Below are positions 46,932 through 57,384 of a stretch of DNA of 64,000 nt, piece after piece. The stretch is taken from contig NC_080044.1 in NCBI RefSeq assembly GCF_012489685.1, positions 26,144,369-26,208,368 on the forward strand, in the 5' to 3' direction. The notes under the pieces were generated by a model that was not told the origin of the DNA, did not search any database, and worked only from the letters and a program-made list of their open reading frames with translations. Source of the DNA: Lotus japonicus. Its lineage: Eukaryota > Streptophyta > Magnoliopsida > Fabales > Fabaceae. A program made the position numbers and the translations under genes. Position 1 is the first letter of the stretch, and each line of letters starts with the position of its first letter.

Positions 46932-49353
46932 AATGATGCATTGGTGAAGCATTCCCGTTCTTCACCATCGATGAAGCATTCCCGTTCCTCATTGAATTAT
47001 GCATTGGTGAAGCATTCCCGTTCTTCACCAAATGATGCATGATGCAATATGGTTAGCCAAACATCGAATCGTCCTCACAACACAAGCGTTTACTAAAAAC
47101 CCAAACCCAAAACCCAAGAGTTAGTGTCGGTCAATACAACACAACTCCAACAACAAAACCCAATGTCAAAACCCAGAGTTAGTGTCGGTCAATACAACAC
47201 AACTCCAACAACAAGAGTACTAAGGTACTCGGTGACTTTCAATCATCACCGTGGCTCACCCCCCTTTGGTGTCCAGCAATCCTCCAAAACCCACAACAAA
47301 AGTCGACTTTTCTCTGTCTTTCGCAATCATTTTCCCCTTTAGGTTCCCTATGGTTCATTCAATAATGAAAACGTTGAAATTGAATTAGTCAGGTTATGAG
47401 TTTAATTCTTTGAAAACTAAGTTCTCTAAGGTCTTTAGTTTTCGAAATTCTATTCATTCTAAGTTTTCCAAAAACCCTCCAAAAGAAATTTCCCGGGGAA
47501 AGTCTAAGTATACGAACAAATGGCTAAGTCTCAAACCCCACGTTTGAACTTGCCTAGGGTTGTTCATCTAACCCGAAATATCAAAGATCACCAGTTCAAT
47601 GATTCCCCACTCCGAAGTCGCGTCAAAACGCACAATTCAATAACATCTCAACATCATAAGTTATGGAAAACATCATAACATCAGTTCATCATCATAATCA
47701 ATATCAAAGTAAAGCATAATTCGAATTTATCGACGCCTATCATGCAGTCATAGCTAATAGTAAGTTGCCCTAACCTCGAGCTGCTCCAGTCTCGTGGTTT
47801 AAATATCCTTCACACGATTGCTCTGCAAAACCCAAAGTTCCTTCAACTGAACCTCGGAGAAAACAAAGCAGAAATCCAAACAAAATCGATTAGTTCGATC
47901 ACAATACAACTCATTAACGAGAGACAAAGCATTAAAGCTTCAGAATACAACAATCGGGTACGAAAATACAAGTTTTCGAAAACGAAAAACTCCCCCCCCT
48001 TGAAATAGCTCTTGGCCATAAAGAGAAAAGAGCTCCGGCTCTTTTTCTTCGATCTAATCTGTTTACAAGGTAGTTTTAGAGTAAAACTAAGGCAAAGAAA
48101 CTGTCGGAAAAATTTTCGGACGATCAGATCGAAATACGGCTGTTCAGGGGCGTTTTGGTCCAAAATAAAAGCTCAAAACCTCAAAGTTATCACTTCGGAA
48201 AACAAATTTGACAGCAATGATCCTAACGACATTCGTAACAACTAATCCTAAAGACACGAAGTCAGATTACGACTTTTCGACAGTAAAGTTTCGAAATGTG
48301 CGCCAAAAAGGGTTTTGAATCAGTTTTTCAGATCCTTGACAACACGATCCATATCGGCGAATACCGACGAAGGTTCTAGGCTCTTGGGCACGTATAGAAG
48401 ATACCCCAACAGAGAAATCAGGAAAAACAGACAGTTTTACGAAAAGCCCGAAACTTTGAGCACAGAAACAGCTAAAGAAACGCAGTAGAAACAGTGATCA
48501 GAGGTAAGAATCAAGCTAGTTACCTCGATACCTTGAAGTAGGAACGAACTGCGCGAAGATCGGTCAAGTTTCGGCGAAAAAATTCTTCTCCCTCTCCTCT
48601 CCTTGAACTCGCGGCCTTGATGGAAGAAATGAGAAGATATTTTGAATTTTTAACTATTTATAGGAAGGTGAAATCGCGGAAAAATGAAAATTTCGCGATT
48701 CCGATTTTTGCAGCACATTCACCGATGAATTCTAAGAGAGATTCTGGCGACAGAATTCCAGAACTCAAAACAAATCTCTGACATTTGGGAAAAACGATCC
48801 ATAAAATCCCAAAAGCGGTGTAAGTTAATCTGTCCCGAAAAACTACTTTTTGCTGTGATGGTCAGACGACAAAACTTTGTTCTGGAGAAATATTGGAAAC
48901 ATCAAAACAAATCTGGCACGCGGACGGAAACTTCGTTAAAAGTCTCGAATAGAAAAAGTCTTCATCCAGCGCTTGAATTTAGGGTTTCGAAGCAAAGAAG
49001 TTAGCGTCGTCGGACTTCCGAAAAGTGAATACTATCGTGCGTACAGTCCAGGGTTCCGAAATGAAACGCTGGTCGAAGGAAAAATAAAGAGAACCTTTAA
49101 ATTTTCCAAGGATTTGAAATCTCACTTAATACGTCGCTCTAAAAGCGAAATTAGCCTATTCTGGACACTCTCGCCATAAGGCAGGTGTGCAGACGACTCG
49201 CACTAACTCTTAAAACAACTACGCAACATTCCTCAAGCAATTCCTGAACTTTCTTCTTCCTTAATATTTCTCAAACATCAAACTCCTGTCACGCTTACAC
49301 TAATTCTACGCGTGAGTCGGAAATTAACTTGCTCTGTAAATCCAGGTCTTACA
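46932..49353 (-). mobile_element. G1 LTR fragment (duplicated)
   Basis: Equivalent to 39276-41697. It keeps the last hairpin units, the two GTGTCGGTCAATACAAC repeats, the TATA box (48654-48663) and the LTR end ...GGTCTTACA. It lacks the LTR ORF. Confidence 0.9.
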
Positions 49354-50140
49354 TATAACTATTATTGAATTTGTATCACTTAATGTAAAATTTAACAAAT
49401 ACATTGATTCGAATGAGAGATCTAAGTAGAGAATAAATAAATATTAGTTACAAGATTACCTTATCTTCAATATTGGAATTACTTTAAAAGATTTCGAATA
49501 ATTGAACGTGAAATTTAAAGAAAGCTTTAAATGACATTTAAGATAATAAGTTATCAAATATTACTTTCATAAATATTAATAAATTGGAATTTAAAAGTAG
49601 CTTTTATATGGACAATAATGATACATAAATATGTGAAATGGTGTCTGAAATGAATTTGAAACAATCATGAAATTTAATTGAAGAATGCACGTGAATAATA
49701 GATAAACATCAGTTCTGGATTTTACTTCTCTATATTAGGTTTATAGCAATTTTATAATTTGAATACTTTAACTTGGAATTGAAATTCAGCTTTAAAGCAT
49801 ATAAAAATGATTAAAGTCATTTTGAGTAAGTGTGAGAGTCTTTGCAAGACTAATTTCCATATGCATCGATTTGAGTGTGATATCGAAGTAAAAAACAAAG
49901 AAACATTAATTACCAAATTAAGTTTTCTTCAATGTTCGTATTGTGCATATTGAATTTGAATCTTTGAAAATGAAATTTAAATAGATCTTTATATGTCATT
50001 TAAGATCATCAGTTACCAAATCTATTTTGCTTACCTTGATTAAAGGTGAACCATAATGATACAAAACCAAACATTAATGTTTCTTAAATAAATTTAAAAC
50101 TGATATGAAATTTAATGAAGCAATGCAAGTGGATAACAAT
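49354..50140. repeat. AT-rich repeat (duplicated)
   Basis: Equivalent to 41698-42484, one visible difference (ATTAGAT versus AATAGAT). Confidence 0.9.
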
Positions 50141-51188
50141 TGTTCCGTGCTGGAACATAGAGAGGGAAGGTAGTACCCAAAGTATGAGGACGACGATGAG
50201 AATGCTTAGAGAGAGAAGCTCTAACCGTTTAGAGAGAGAAAATGTAACTGAACTTCAATGCTATTATTATCCAAATGAGGTAAGAGTCCCTTACAATTGG
50301 TATTTCCCTCCTATTTATAGAGGTGGCGTTGGGCTTTGGCGCCTCTAACTTACCCAAGTGGGCCAGTTGGGCCTCGGGAAGGGAGGCCCAAGGTCATGGT
50401 GCGTTCCCCGCCCAGGCTCAGGCCTCCTGGGCGAGGGACCCAGGGGTCTCGCCTAGTAAACAAGTCCACAAGACACCGAGCTCGAAGCACGAAAGCTAAG
50501 TGTGTCCTTAAGCAAAAAACAAGGCGACATCCCTAAGATTACTGACTAAGACCTAAAAACCTTAAGAATCCAGAAGTGAAAAACAATGGCCAACATGGCC
50601 TGGTAAATAAAGCCTCTACAATCAACACTTTGGATCTTCAGCCGTGCCCTCCTCTTCCGGGCGATCCAAGTCCACAAGCAGGCTTGTGGCGAAGGGTTCT
50701 AGTCCGCCCACCTCAACATAGTTATGCACGTGCCTTGCATCGTGATACTCCGCTGCGTGTTGTGTCCATCTTTTGCGCTAAGCCTTGAAGTGACGCCGGG
50801 GTTAGTGAATCCACAAAATCTCAACCGCTACCTTTGACGTGCCCCTTCCAGTCACATCACTTCTTTGACAATTTGAATTTCAACCAATCGGCAGCAACCG
50901 TTGCAGCTTTTCATTTAATCCGTCTTTCCCACTCCCTAGAATTTCGCAACCGCAATCATGTCATTTCCTGACGTCATGGGGCACAACCTCTCTTTTTCCT
51001 CCACATCCCCCGGTAACCGTCCACAACTTCTTCCTACACGTTTTCCTCCACACGTCGCTCCCCGCTTATAACAACATTGTCCTACTCACTCCTTCCGTTC
51101 CTTTGCGACTTACGAATCTTTGCTCCTTTACTCTCGCGCGAACTTGTCCAGTGTCAGGATTACCTTTGTTCCTTGCAATCCCTCTGCC

Positions 51189-53221
51189 ATGACTTCGAAG
51201 CGTCAGACTAAAAATCTCAAATGTAATGTCGTCACGGCCACCCCTCTACGGTGTGTTCCTCCCGTTCCCCCGCCCCCTCCAGGAGGCGTTCCTCTTGAAG
51301 AAAAAGAACTCATTGCCTTCCGAACGAGGACTTGGGAATCTTTGAGTGCTCCCGCCGTGAAGGCCTTGCCCGCCGGGACAATACCCAACCAACGGTCGAG
51401 TTTAGAAAAGGAATCATCCATTTGGGAGATTTCCTCAGAATCCGGTGGACTTTGTCATGAGAAACCTCTTGACGAGCTTCTGCGTGTTCGTCCTGCTTAC
51501 CCCTTGAACGCCCTTGGCTCCGCCCCAAAGACGGCTCCGTGGGTGATCCTCACTTCTTTTATGTGTATGGGTATATGTTCACAAGTTTAAAGATTAAATT
51601 TCCTTTTTCCCCTTTTATCTGCTCCGTTCTTCACAATATCAATGTGGCTCCTAGCCAACTTCATCCCAACAGTTGGGCCTTCCTCTGGTGTTTCAAAATT
51701 CTCTGCGACGCGATTCACCAGGAACCTGAACCTTCGACTTTCTTTTATTTCTATCGCGTATCTGTCCAGCCCTCCCCGCAACGTAACTGGGTTTCCCTAG
51801 AAGCCAGGACTGATCGTCAGCGCTTCAACCCCATCTGGCCTAATATCTCCATCGATTTAGCCCGGAAATTCTTCAGGGTTGTGGTGTCCCACGAATACCC
51901 TGAGGTTTTTACACACAGAGATGGCACCGCTCGATTTCCTTTCTACTGGACTTAGGGCGCGCGCCAAATAGTTGACCCGTCTAAGGACTCCCTTACTCCT
52001 GAACACAAAGCTGTCATCGACTTTCTGGCTCGTCTTGCCGTTTCAGACTGCTCTCGAGTGATTGGTAAATCTTCCTCTTTTACCCTTCTCGTTCTTTCTA
52101 TTTTCGGCCGGCTTACACTTTTTTGTATATTTTTAGGACAAACTCACCGCGCCGAAGGGGAGCTTTTGGCGGCCTTTAAGAAGAAGAATAACGTCTCCTT
52201 TCCCCCTCGAATAAATTTAAAAGGCGACAAGGCATCTCTATTGAGAATCCAGGCGGGCGGAAAACGGCCTCTTGGCGAGGAGGATCCTCGCCCTTCCCCA
52301 AAAAGATTGAACTCCGGCGAGCCTTCAGGGACCATCCCAGCCCAATACGGTCTTGCCGACGGCTCACTTTCCCGCCCAACAGTTATCTCGTCGCCGCTTG
52401 GTCCAAACCTGACGTCTTCCGCCAACGCCCCTCCTCCACCTATTCATACTTCCACTCTTTCCTCAGGGTCTGTGAGTCGGGGATTCCCGTGTTCTCTAAC
52501 TTTGTCATCAGCCCAAATGGCGCGAATGGATGAAGTTGTTAAGCAGCGTGGCTTGGATAATGTCGCTGAAGGAGCTGTGGCGGGAGTGCTCCACGCACTC
52601 CACTGCTATAGGCGCTCCGCCCAGAGTGCTGACGAATTACTATCCGAAGTGGCGTGCCTGCGCGCTCTCAATTCTCAACTTGCTGAGGATCGCGAAGTGT
52701 TCGCCGCTCAACTGATTGCCAAGGAAGACTCCTTTTCCAAAGAACTAGCCGATCAGTCCGCTCGTGCTGAAGTTAGCTAAGAGTTCCGCGACAGGAGGAT
52801 TTCTGAATTGGAGAAACCTCTTGCAGAGCTGCGGCAGGAGGCGCAACTAGAATCGAGCGCGAAAGCGGACCAAATAGCTTTGATGGAGGCCGATCTTGAC
52901 AACCTTTGATCTGACCTGGCGAAGAAAGACAACCTTCTATCCTCCGCGAAGACTCAAGCTCATCTTGAGGTGAAGGCCTTAGAAGAAAGATTGAGGTCAG
53001 AGGCTGCCATTGCTGTTGTTTCCGAACGTGGCCGAGGCTTTTTCCTCGCCAAAGCCCAAGTTGAACACCTCCATCCTCTGATTGACATCAGCCAGATGGG
53101 AGCATTCAAGAGGGTGACTCCCACAGGATTGGTCGGGCCCGACGATCCTCCAGGCTTCGTCGCCGAGCGCTTCCTGACAAAAGAACACGTAGAGCCAACT
53201 CCACATGTTAGGAGTCCTTAG
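51189..53221 (+). pseudogene. Antisense 'putative gypsy-type transposon' gene in Z (copy 2, broken)
   Basis: Same frameshift, in-frame stops and candidate intron as copy 1. One visible difference changes an internal ATG near 52025 to CTG. No sign of separate function. Confidence 0.7.
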
Positions 53222-53569
53222 ATTATCTTTGCCATTTTTGTACCAAGGGTCTCCCTCTTTGCAATGACTTCTTTTTAATGAGAACCCTAAGTTTTTACTA
53301 TTTTTTCTATGAGTTTCAATTGTACGCCCCCCGCTAGGGAATGAACCATGCGGAACGTCCCTCTTGGGGAATTTCCAAACGTCTGCCCAGGTGCCTTGAC
53401 CACTGGCCAGGAACGTTCAAACCTTTATTGCAAGTCGCTCTTTTTCTAGGAAAAAAACTCCTCGAGAAACTGCTCCAGCAATAACTCTCGGAAACTGAAC
53501 TGGGCTTATAAACAAGAGCCAAAACGCAACAATCTTTACATTTTGTATGCTTTCCAAAACATTAAGGAA

Positions 53570-53959
53570 ATGGCTTCCCATATTGCTTGTCTGGAAGATC
53601 TCAGGAAGAAAGCTTTTGACGAAGACCTCTTCATCAACGTCAGGCATCCGGAAGATCCCAGCGTCTACGACCTGGCCAACAAACTGTTGGGAATGGATCT
53701 GAGTCCTGAGATGGACGCTGTCCTCCAGGATTTTCTCTGCTTCGTGGAGGAAATTCAAGTGCTCTGCCGGCGGGAGCTGGATCTGCTAGAGGAGAAAGAA
53801 ACGGTGATAACAGCTCTGGAGACGGTGGAAGAAGGTCCTGAGAAGCAGGAGCTGAGCCGGAAACGCTGCAACTTAGAGTACAGGCAATACCGGTTGGAGC
53901 TTGAGAAGACAGAGCAGCGCAAAGAATGTAGGAAAATAAGGAGAGACCCCCCCTTTTAA
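53570..53959 (+). CDS. Antisense ORF of Z (copy 2), 129-aa coiled-coil protein
   Basis: Differs from copy 1 by one residue noticed (KETVIT versus KETMIT). Still fully open, with its TATA box at 53507-53512. An upstream in-frame ATG at 53543 exists here because a C-to-T change made MYAFQNIKE readable. The start at 53570 is preferred because it matches the other two homologues. Confidence 0.8.
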   Translation: MASHIACLEDLRKKAFDEDLFINVRHPEDPSVYDLANKLLGMDLSPEMDAVLQDFLCFVEEIQVLCRRELDLLEEKETVITALETVEEGPEKQELSRKRCNLEYRQYRLELEKTEQRKECRKIRRDPPF

Positions 53960-54587
53960 ATGTATTAAGCCAAGTATTTGAATAAAAGTTTTGTTTCCCG
54001 AATTGTTCTGACGTGCACTATTATGAACATACGAGCAAACAAATAATCGAGATAGTAAATCGCCCCAATATAAACAGATAAATGAAGGGATAAATGTATA
54101 ATTAAATGAGCGAAGGATAGTTGAGCGGGCGAGGCGGGCAGCCCGCCACTTATCTTCGCCTTTGTTCGTCGTCGTTTAACACGTGTTTTCAGTGCTAGCC
54201 TCCCAGTTTTGCGTGAGTAATTTTTCGAGAGTGTGCTACGTGTAACTAGGACTTTCGTTCGGTATTTTACCAAGGCTTTTGTTCGCACCAATATTTCCCG
54301 TAAGAGCAGGTGCGGCCCCTCCAACATTATTAGGTGGGGACTTACAGTTGCTCGGGGCCCAATGGCCATATGAGTTTACCCGAGACTTTTGGCCTAGTTA
54401 AAATGCTTCCTCCGTTTCGGGAAGACTCGACTCGCCCATATCTCGGGGTGGTTCTTTGGATAAAGAGCTTATTCGCGCACACCGCCAACGGGTGGCGGCG
54501 GGAAGCTCATCCGCACACGTCGCCTGCAGGGGCTTTGGTGAGCGCCGGACTTTCCGGAGTGATCCCCAGACATCAAGGTCGTGTTGG

Positions 54588-54767
54588 GATCGCCACCTTC
54601 AGGGAATTTTTCCCACCAGGCTGCCGTCTCATTTCGATAGTTAGCAGTATTGCTAAGAATATCCTTTTGTATTTGATTTGTTTAAATTTTACATCAAGGG
54701 ATGCCTCGTTAAAAACCTCCCGTGTCGGAGAAAAAGAGTGCATCTTTATTTTGGTCCTGCTTTCCAA
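54588..54767 (-). other. Z internal sequence, noncoding
   Basis: Includes GATGCCTCGTTAAAAACCTC, a phrase I recall from plant gypsy elements. No ORF supported. Confidence 0.4.
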
Positions 54768-55204
54768 TCAAAGTATTACTCCCAGCATCCTGTCTTCCTC
54801 GCCCTCCTTGCCTTCTCTGTCGTGGCGAGGGATCTGTCCTTGCCCTTCCTCGCGATTGGCGGGACGAGCTGACTTCGTTGGTCTTCTGTCCCCATCTATT
54901 TGTTGCTCGGCCTCCCTCTTGTTACCCCTTCCTTGTGCTCTTTCCTTTCCTTCATTCCTGGTCTTGGCGATGAGTTTCTTCCTTTCCTGCCTTCCGAGGG
55001 GCCAAGCAAATGCAGGCGGCTCCTCCCAAACAGTTCCTCTCTTCCCCCAATTGAAGAGGTCAACGTTCTCTTCTACGAGTTCACTCAAGCGTTGTTCTTG
55101 GTCCTTGGTGAGCCTGGGCTTGATCGCCAGTATTCCTCTACTGATAGCGTTCATGTCCCCGTCCTCGTCATACCACTCATTACCTTTTTGAGCGTAGAGC
55201 TTTG
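54768..55204 (-). pseudogene. Z pol-like fragment
   Basis: Element-sense frame with KGNEWYDEDGDMNAISRGIL, then LTKDQEQRLSELVEENVDLF. The latter resembles the segment before RT in Tat-type pol (typically ...L...NxDVFAW). The following part is Lys/Arg/Glu-rich and has no recognisable RT motif, so the fragment is degenerate or rearranged. It is cut at 55204 by the Athila-like LTR. Confidence 0.4.
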
Positions 55205-55880
55205 ATGACCCGGGTTTATATGATGTTTTTATGGTTTTTCCTTGTAGGTTTTGAGTATTTTTCTTGTGTCTCATGTAGTGTTTCATGCATTCTCATGCAT
55301 TTTTACTTTTATTTGTGCATTTGCATTAGTTTAGTAATTATGTAGTTTTATAAGGACTTTAGTTGCATTTTAGTATAGTTTTGAGTCTTTTGTTAATTGT
55401 CATTAGTTTTGAGTCCCTTGTGCAATTAAATGGTTGGTATTCTTGATATTTTTCCTTGAGCTTTGATGAGAGTAATCAGGTCTGAAACTGAAGAAGAAGG
55501 AAGGTCAAGAAGCTTGGTGAATTGAAGGGAGGCTTAAAGAGGCATAAAGAGGAGTTAAAATGAAGATCAAGGGACTTTCCAGCGAGTCTGAGCGCCTAGG
55601 CATGCTCCATTGGCGCCTAGGCGCCAAATGCCCAGTTCCAGAAATTGGAATTGGCGCCTAGGCGCTCTGAATTGGCGCTCAGGCGCCAATTACCTTCCAG
55701 AGGCACTTTTTCAGCATGGAATTGGCGCTCAGGCGCATTAAATTGGCGCCTGAGCGCCCGGAACAGCCCAAACTCGTGATTTTTGCCTATAAATAGGATT
55801 TTAGTCATTTTCTTTTGGAATCTGGGATATCTATTCCATTTTTACACAAGTTTAGAAGGAGAGGAACATCTAGGATGTAA
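55205..55880 (+). mobile_element. Athila-like gypsy LTR, truncated
   Basis: Starts TGATGACCCGGGTTTATATG and has a TATA box (CCTATAAATAGG) at about 55786-55797 on the plus strand. 55590-55765 contains several copies of ATTGGCGCC(T)(A/G)(A)GGCGCC-like palindromes, a feature I recall from Athila LTRs. No internal region follows, because Sirevirus W sequence begins within a few bases. The right boundary is approximate. Confidence 0.6.
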
Positions 55881-55902
55881 TTCAGGTTCCCTCTGATACG
55901 AT
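55881..55902 (-). mobile_element. Possible PBS stub beyond the LTR of W
   Basis: On the minus strand, after the likely LTR end ...CAGGACA, comes ATCGTATCAGAGGGAACC. This resembles a degenerate tRNA-Met primer site. If so, this LTR, like that of X, abuts the start of an internal region. The LTR end itself is not certain. Confidence 0.4.
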
Positions 55903-56750
55903 TGTCCTGCACGATGCTGGGACAAGAGGTTCGACAACCGCTTAACAGTAAAACAAAACTTAACAACAGAAACAATAACACACAGTAATTGTTAACCCAG
56001 TTCAGTGAAAACTTTCACCTACGTCTGGAGGGTTTTCACCCAAAGAAAGGAAATCCACTATCTCAAGATTCAGGAATTACAGACACTCATGAACAACTCA
56101 GTTCATAGTTCACTTCCTAATCTACCCAGTGTATTTCTACTTAGAATCTCAACCTAAGTATGAGAGCCCCTCTCACTTTCTCTCAATCACTGCCACAGTG
56201 ATTGGTGAACACAATGAACAAGTAGAGTTTGAACGCAATCAAACACACAGAATCTCTCTTTGCTTTATAGAATCAGTGAGCAAAGACAGATTCACAACTA
56301 ACAAAGAACAAAGCACAAACACAAATCCTAAAACACTCGATCTCTCTCTATCAGCTTCGACCACCTTCATGTTTTAGGTCTTCATCCTTTTATAGACTTC
56401 AGCAGCGGTAGCATGGGCTTTAGGGTTGGCACGGGCTGAAGAAACAGATTGCAGTAACAGCAATTCAAAACGCAATCTTGATAGATTCGGTTTCTTATTG
56501 CACAAGTAAAGATAGAAACCAATCTTTTAACAAAGATTGTTTCAACAAATAACAACCCAACAAATAAACCCTTCTGGAATAGCTACTTGCTCCTCAAGTA
56601 ACTCAAAAACATATCTTCAGTAAATCTTTAGAGGGCCCACAACAGAAACACAAGCTGAGGACTGATGCCCTAGCTTCACGAGGTCAGATGCTACGGCATC
56701 TGCTTCGACAATCGGTTGTTTTGACAAAATGCATGGCAACATGTTCCAAC
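55903..56750 (-). mobile_element. 3' LTR of Sirevirus W
   Basis: On the minus strand starts TGTTGGAACATGTTGCC at 56750, directly after a polypurine tract (AAAGGGGGAGAT, 56751-56763). A TATA box (CTATAAAAGG) lies near 56388-56397. The low-coordinate end at 55903 is inferred from TG...CA and the PBS-like stub. Confidence 0.75.
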
Positions 56751-57384
56751 AATCTCCCCCTTTGTCAAATTTTGTCTAAAACAACTCACAATCAGAGAGG
56801 ATAAAAACTAGAGAAACAATTCTCCGCCTTAGTCAGATCTCCCCCTCAACTGATGCAACTCCACAACCAACTACCATACTTCAGAAGGCATAGTTGGAAC
56901 AAAACACTTAGCAGCACAAACACACAACCAGAAGTACAATCAGGCCTTAGCATATGATGACACCAAAATAGATCAGCTTAAAACATCAATGTTTCAGAAA
57001 TACTGCCATCAGAAGTTAGCAACACATAAGCTATCAGAAATACTGCTAATCAGAGGCAACGTTTCAGAAATACTGCCATCAGAAGTTAGCAGCACATAAG
57101 CTATCAGAAATACTGCTATCAGAAAATGCCTCTTGAAACAAACATAGCCATGGTCTTGAACTTGTCTTCAAATTAAACAGACTAAAGCTAACACTATCAG
57201 AACACACATAGCAAGAAGCAACTTCACAGTAGCAACATAGGTCTTCACAGCAGTACCACAAAATATTACAGACCACATAGAAGATAGAATCTTCAATCTC
57301 AACGCAAACTACTCCCCCTTTTTAGCACAAATTTGCAAAGGGTGCATCCAAAAACAAAAGAAAATAGCACAAGAACAGAGCAAA
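56751..57384 (-). other. 3' noncoding region of W with polypurine tracts and a 70-bp direct repeat
   Basis: Purine tracts on the minus strand lie at about 56751-56763, 56840-56850 and 57311-57323. Two 70-bp direct repeats (56991-57060, 57061-57130) start GTTTCAGAAATACTGCCATC. No antisense ORF like that of X is present. Confidence 0.7.

Larger units (their letters stand above)
46932..54587. repeat. 7,656-bp tandem duplication, copy 2
   Basis: Repeats 39276-46931 in the same orientation. After 54587 the sequence continues into new Z sequence (ATCGCCACCTTCAGGG), showing that copy 2 holds the original right junction. Copy 1 holds the original left one. Confidence 0.92.
50141..54587 (-). mobile_element. 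Element Z 3' part (duplicated)
   Basis: Equivalent to 42485-46931, with the LTR end, LTR TATA box, broken transposon gene and small antisense ORF. Confidence 0.9.

Noticed and set aside
54334..55191. 285-codon plus-strand frame
   Set aside because: It bridges the end of the duplication and new sequence and is the shadow of the minus-strand Z fragment.
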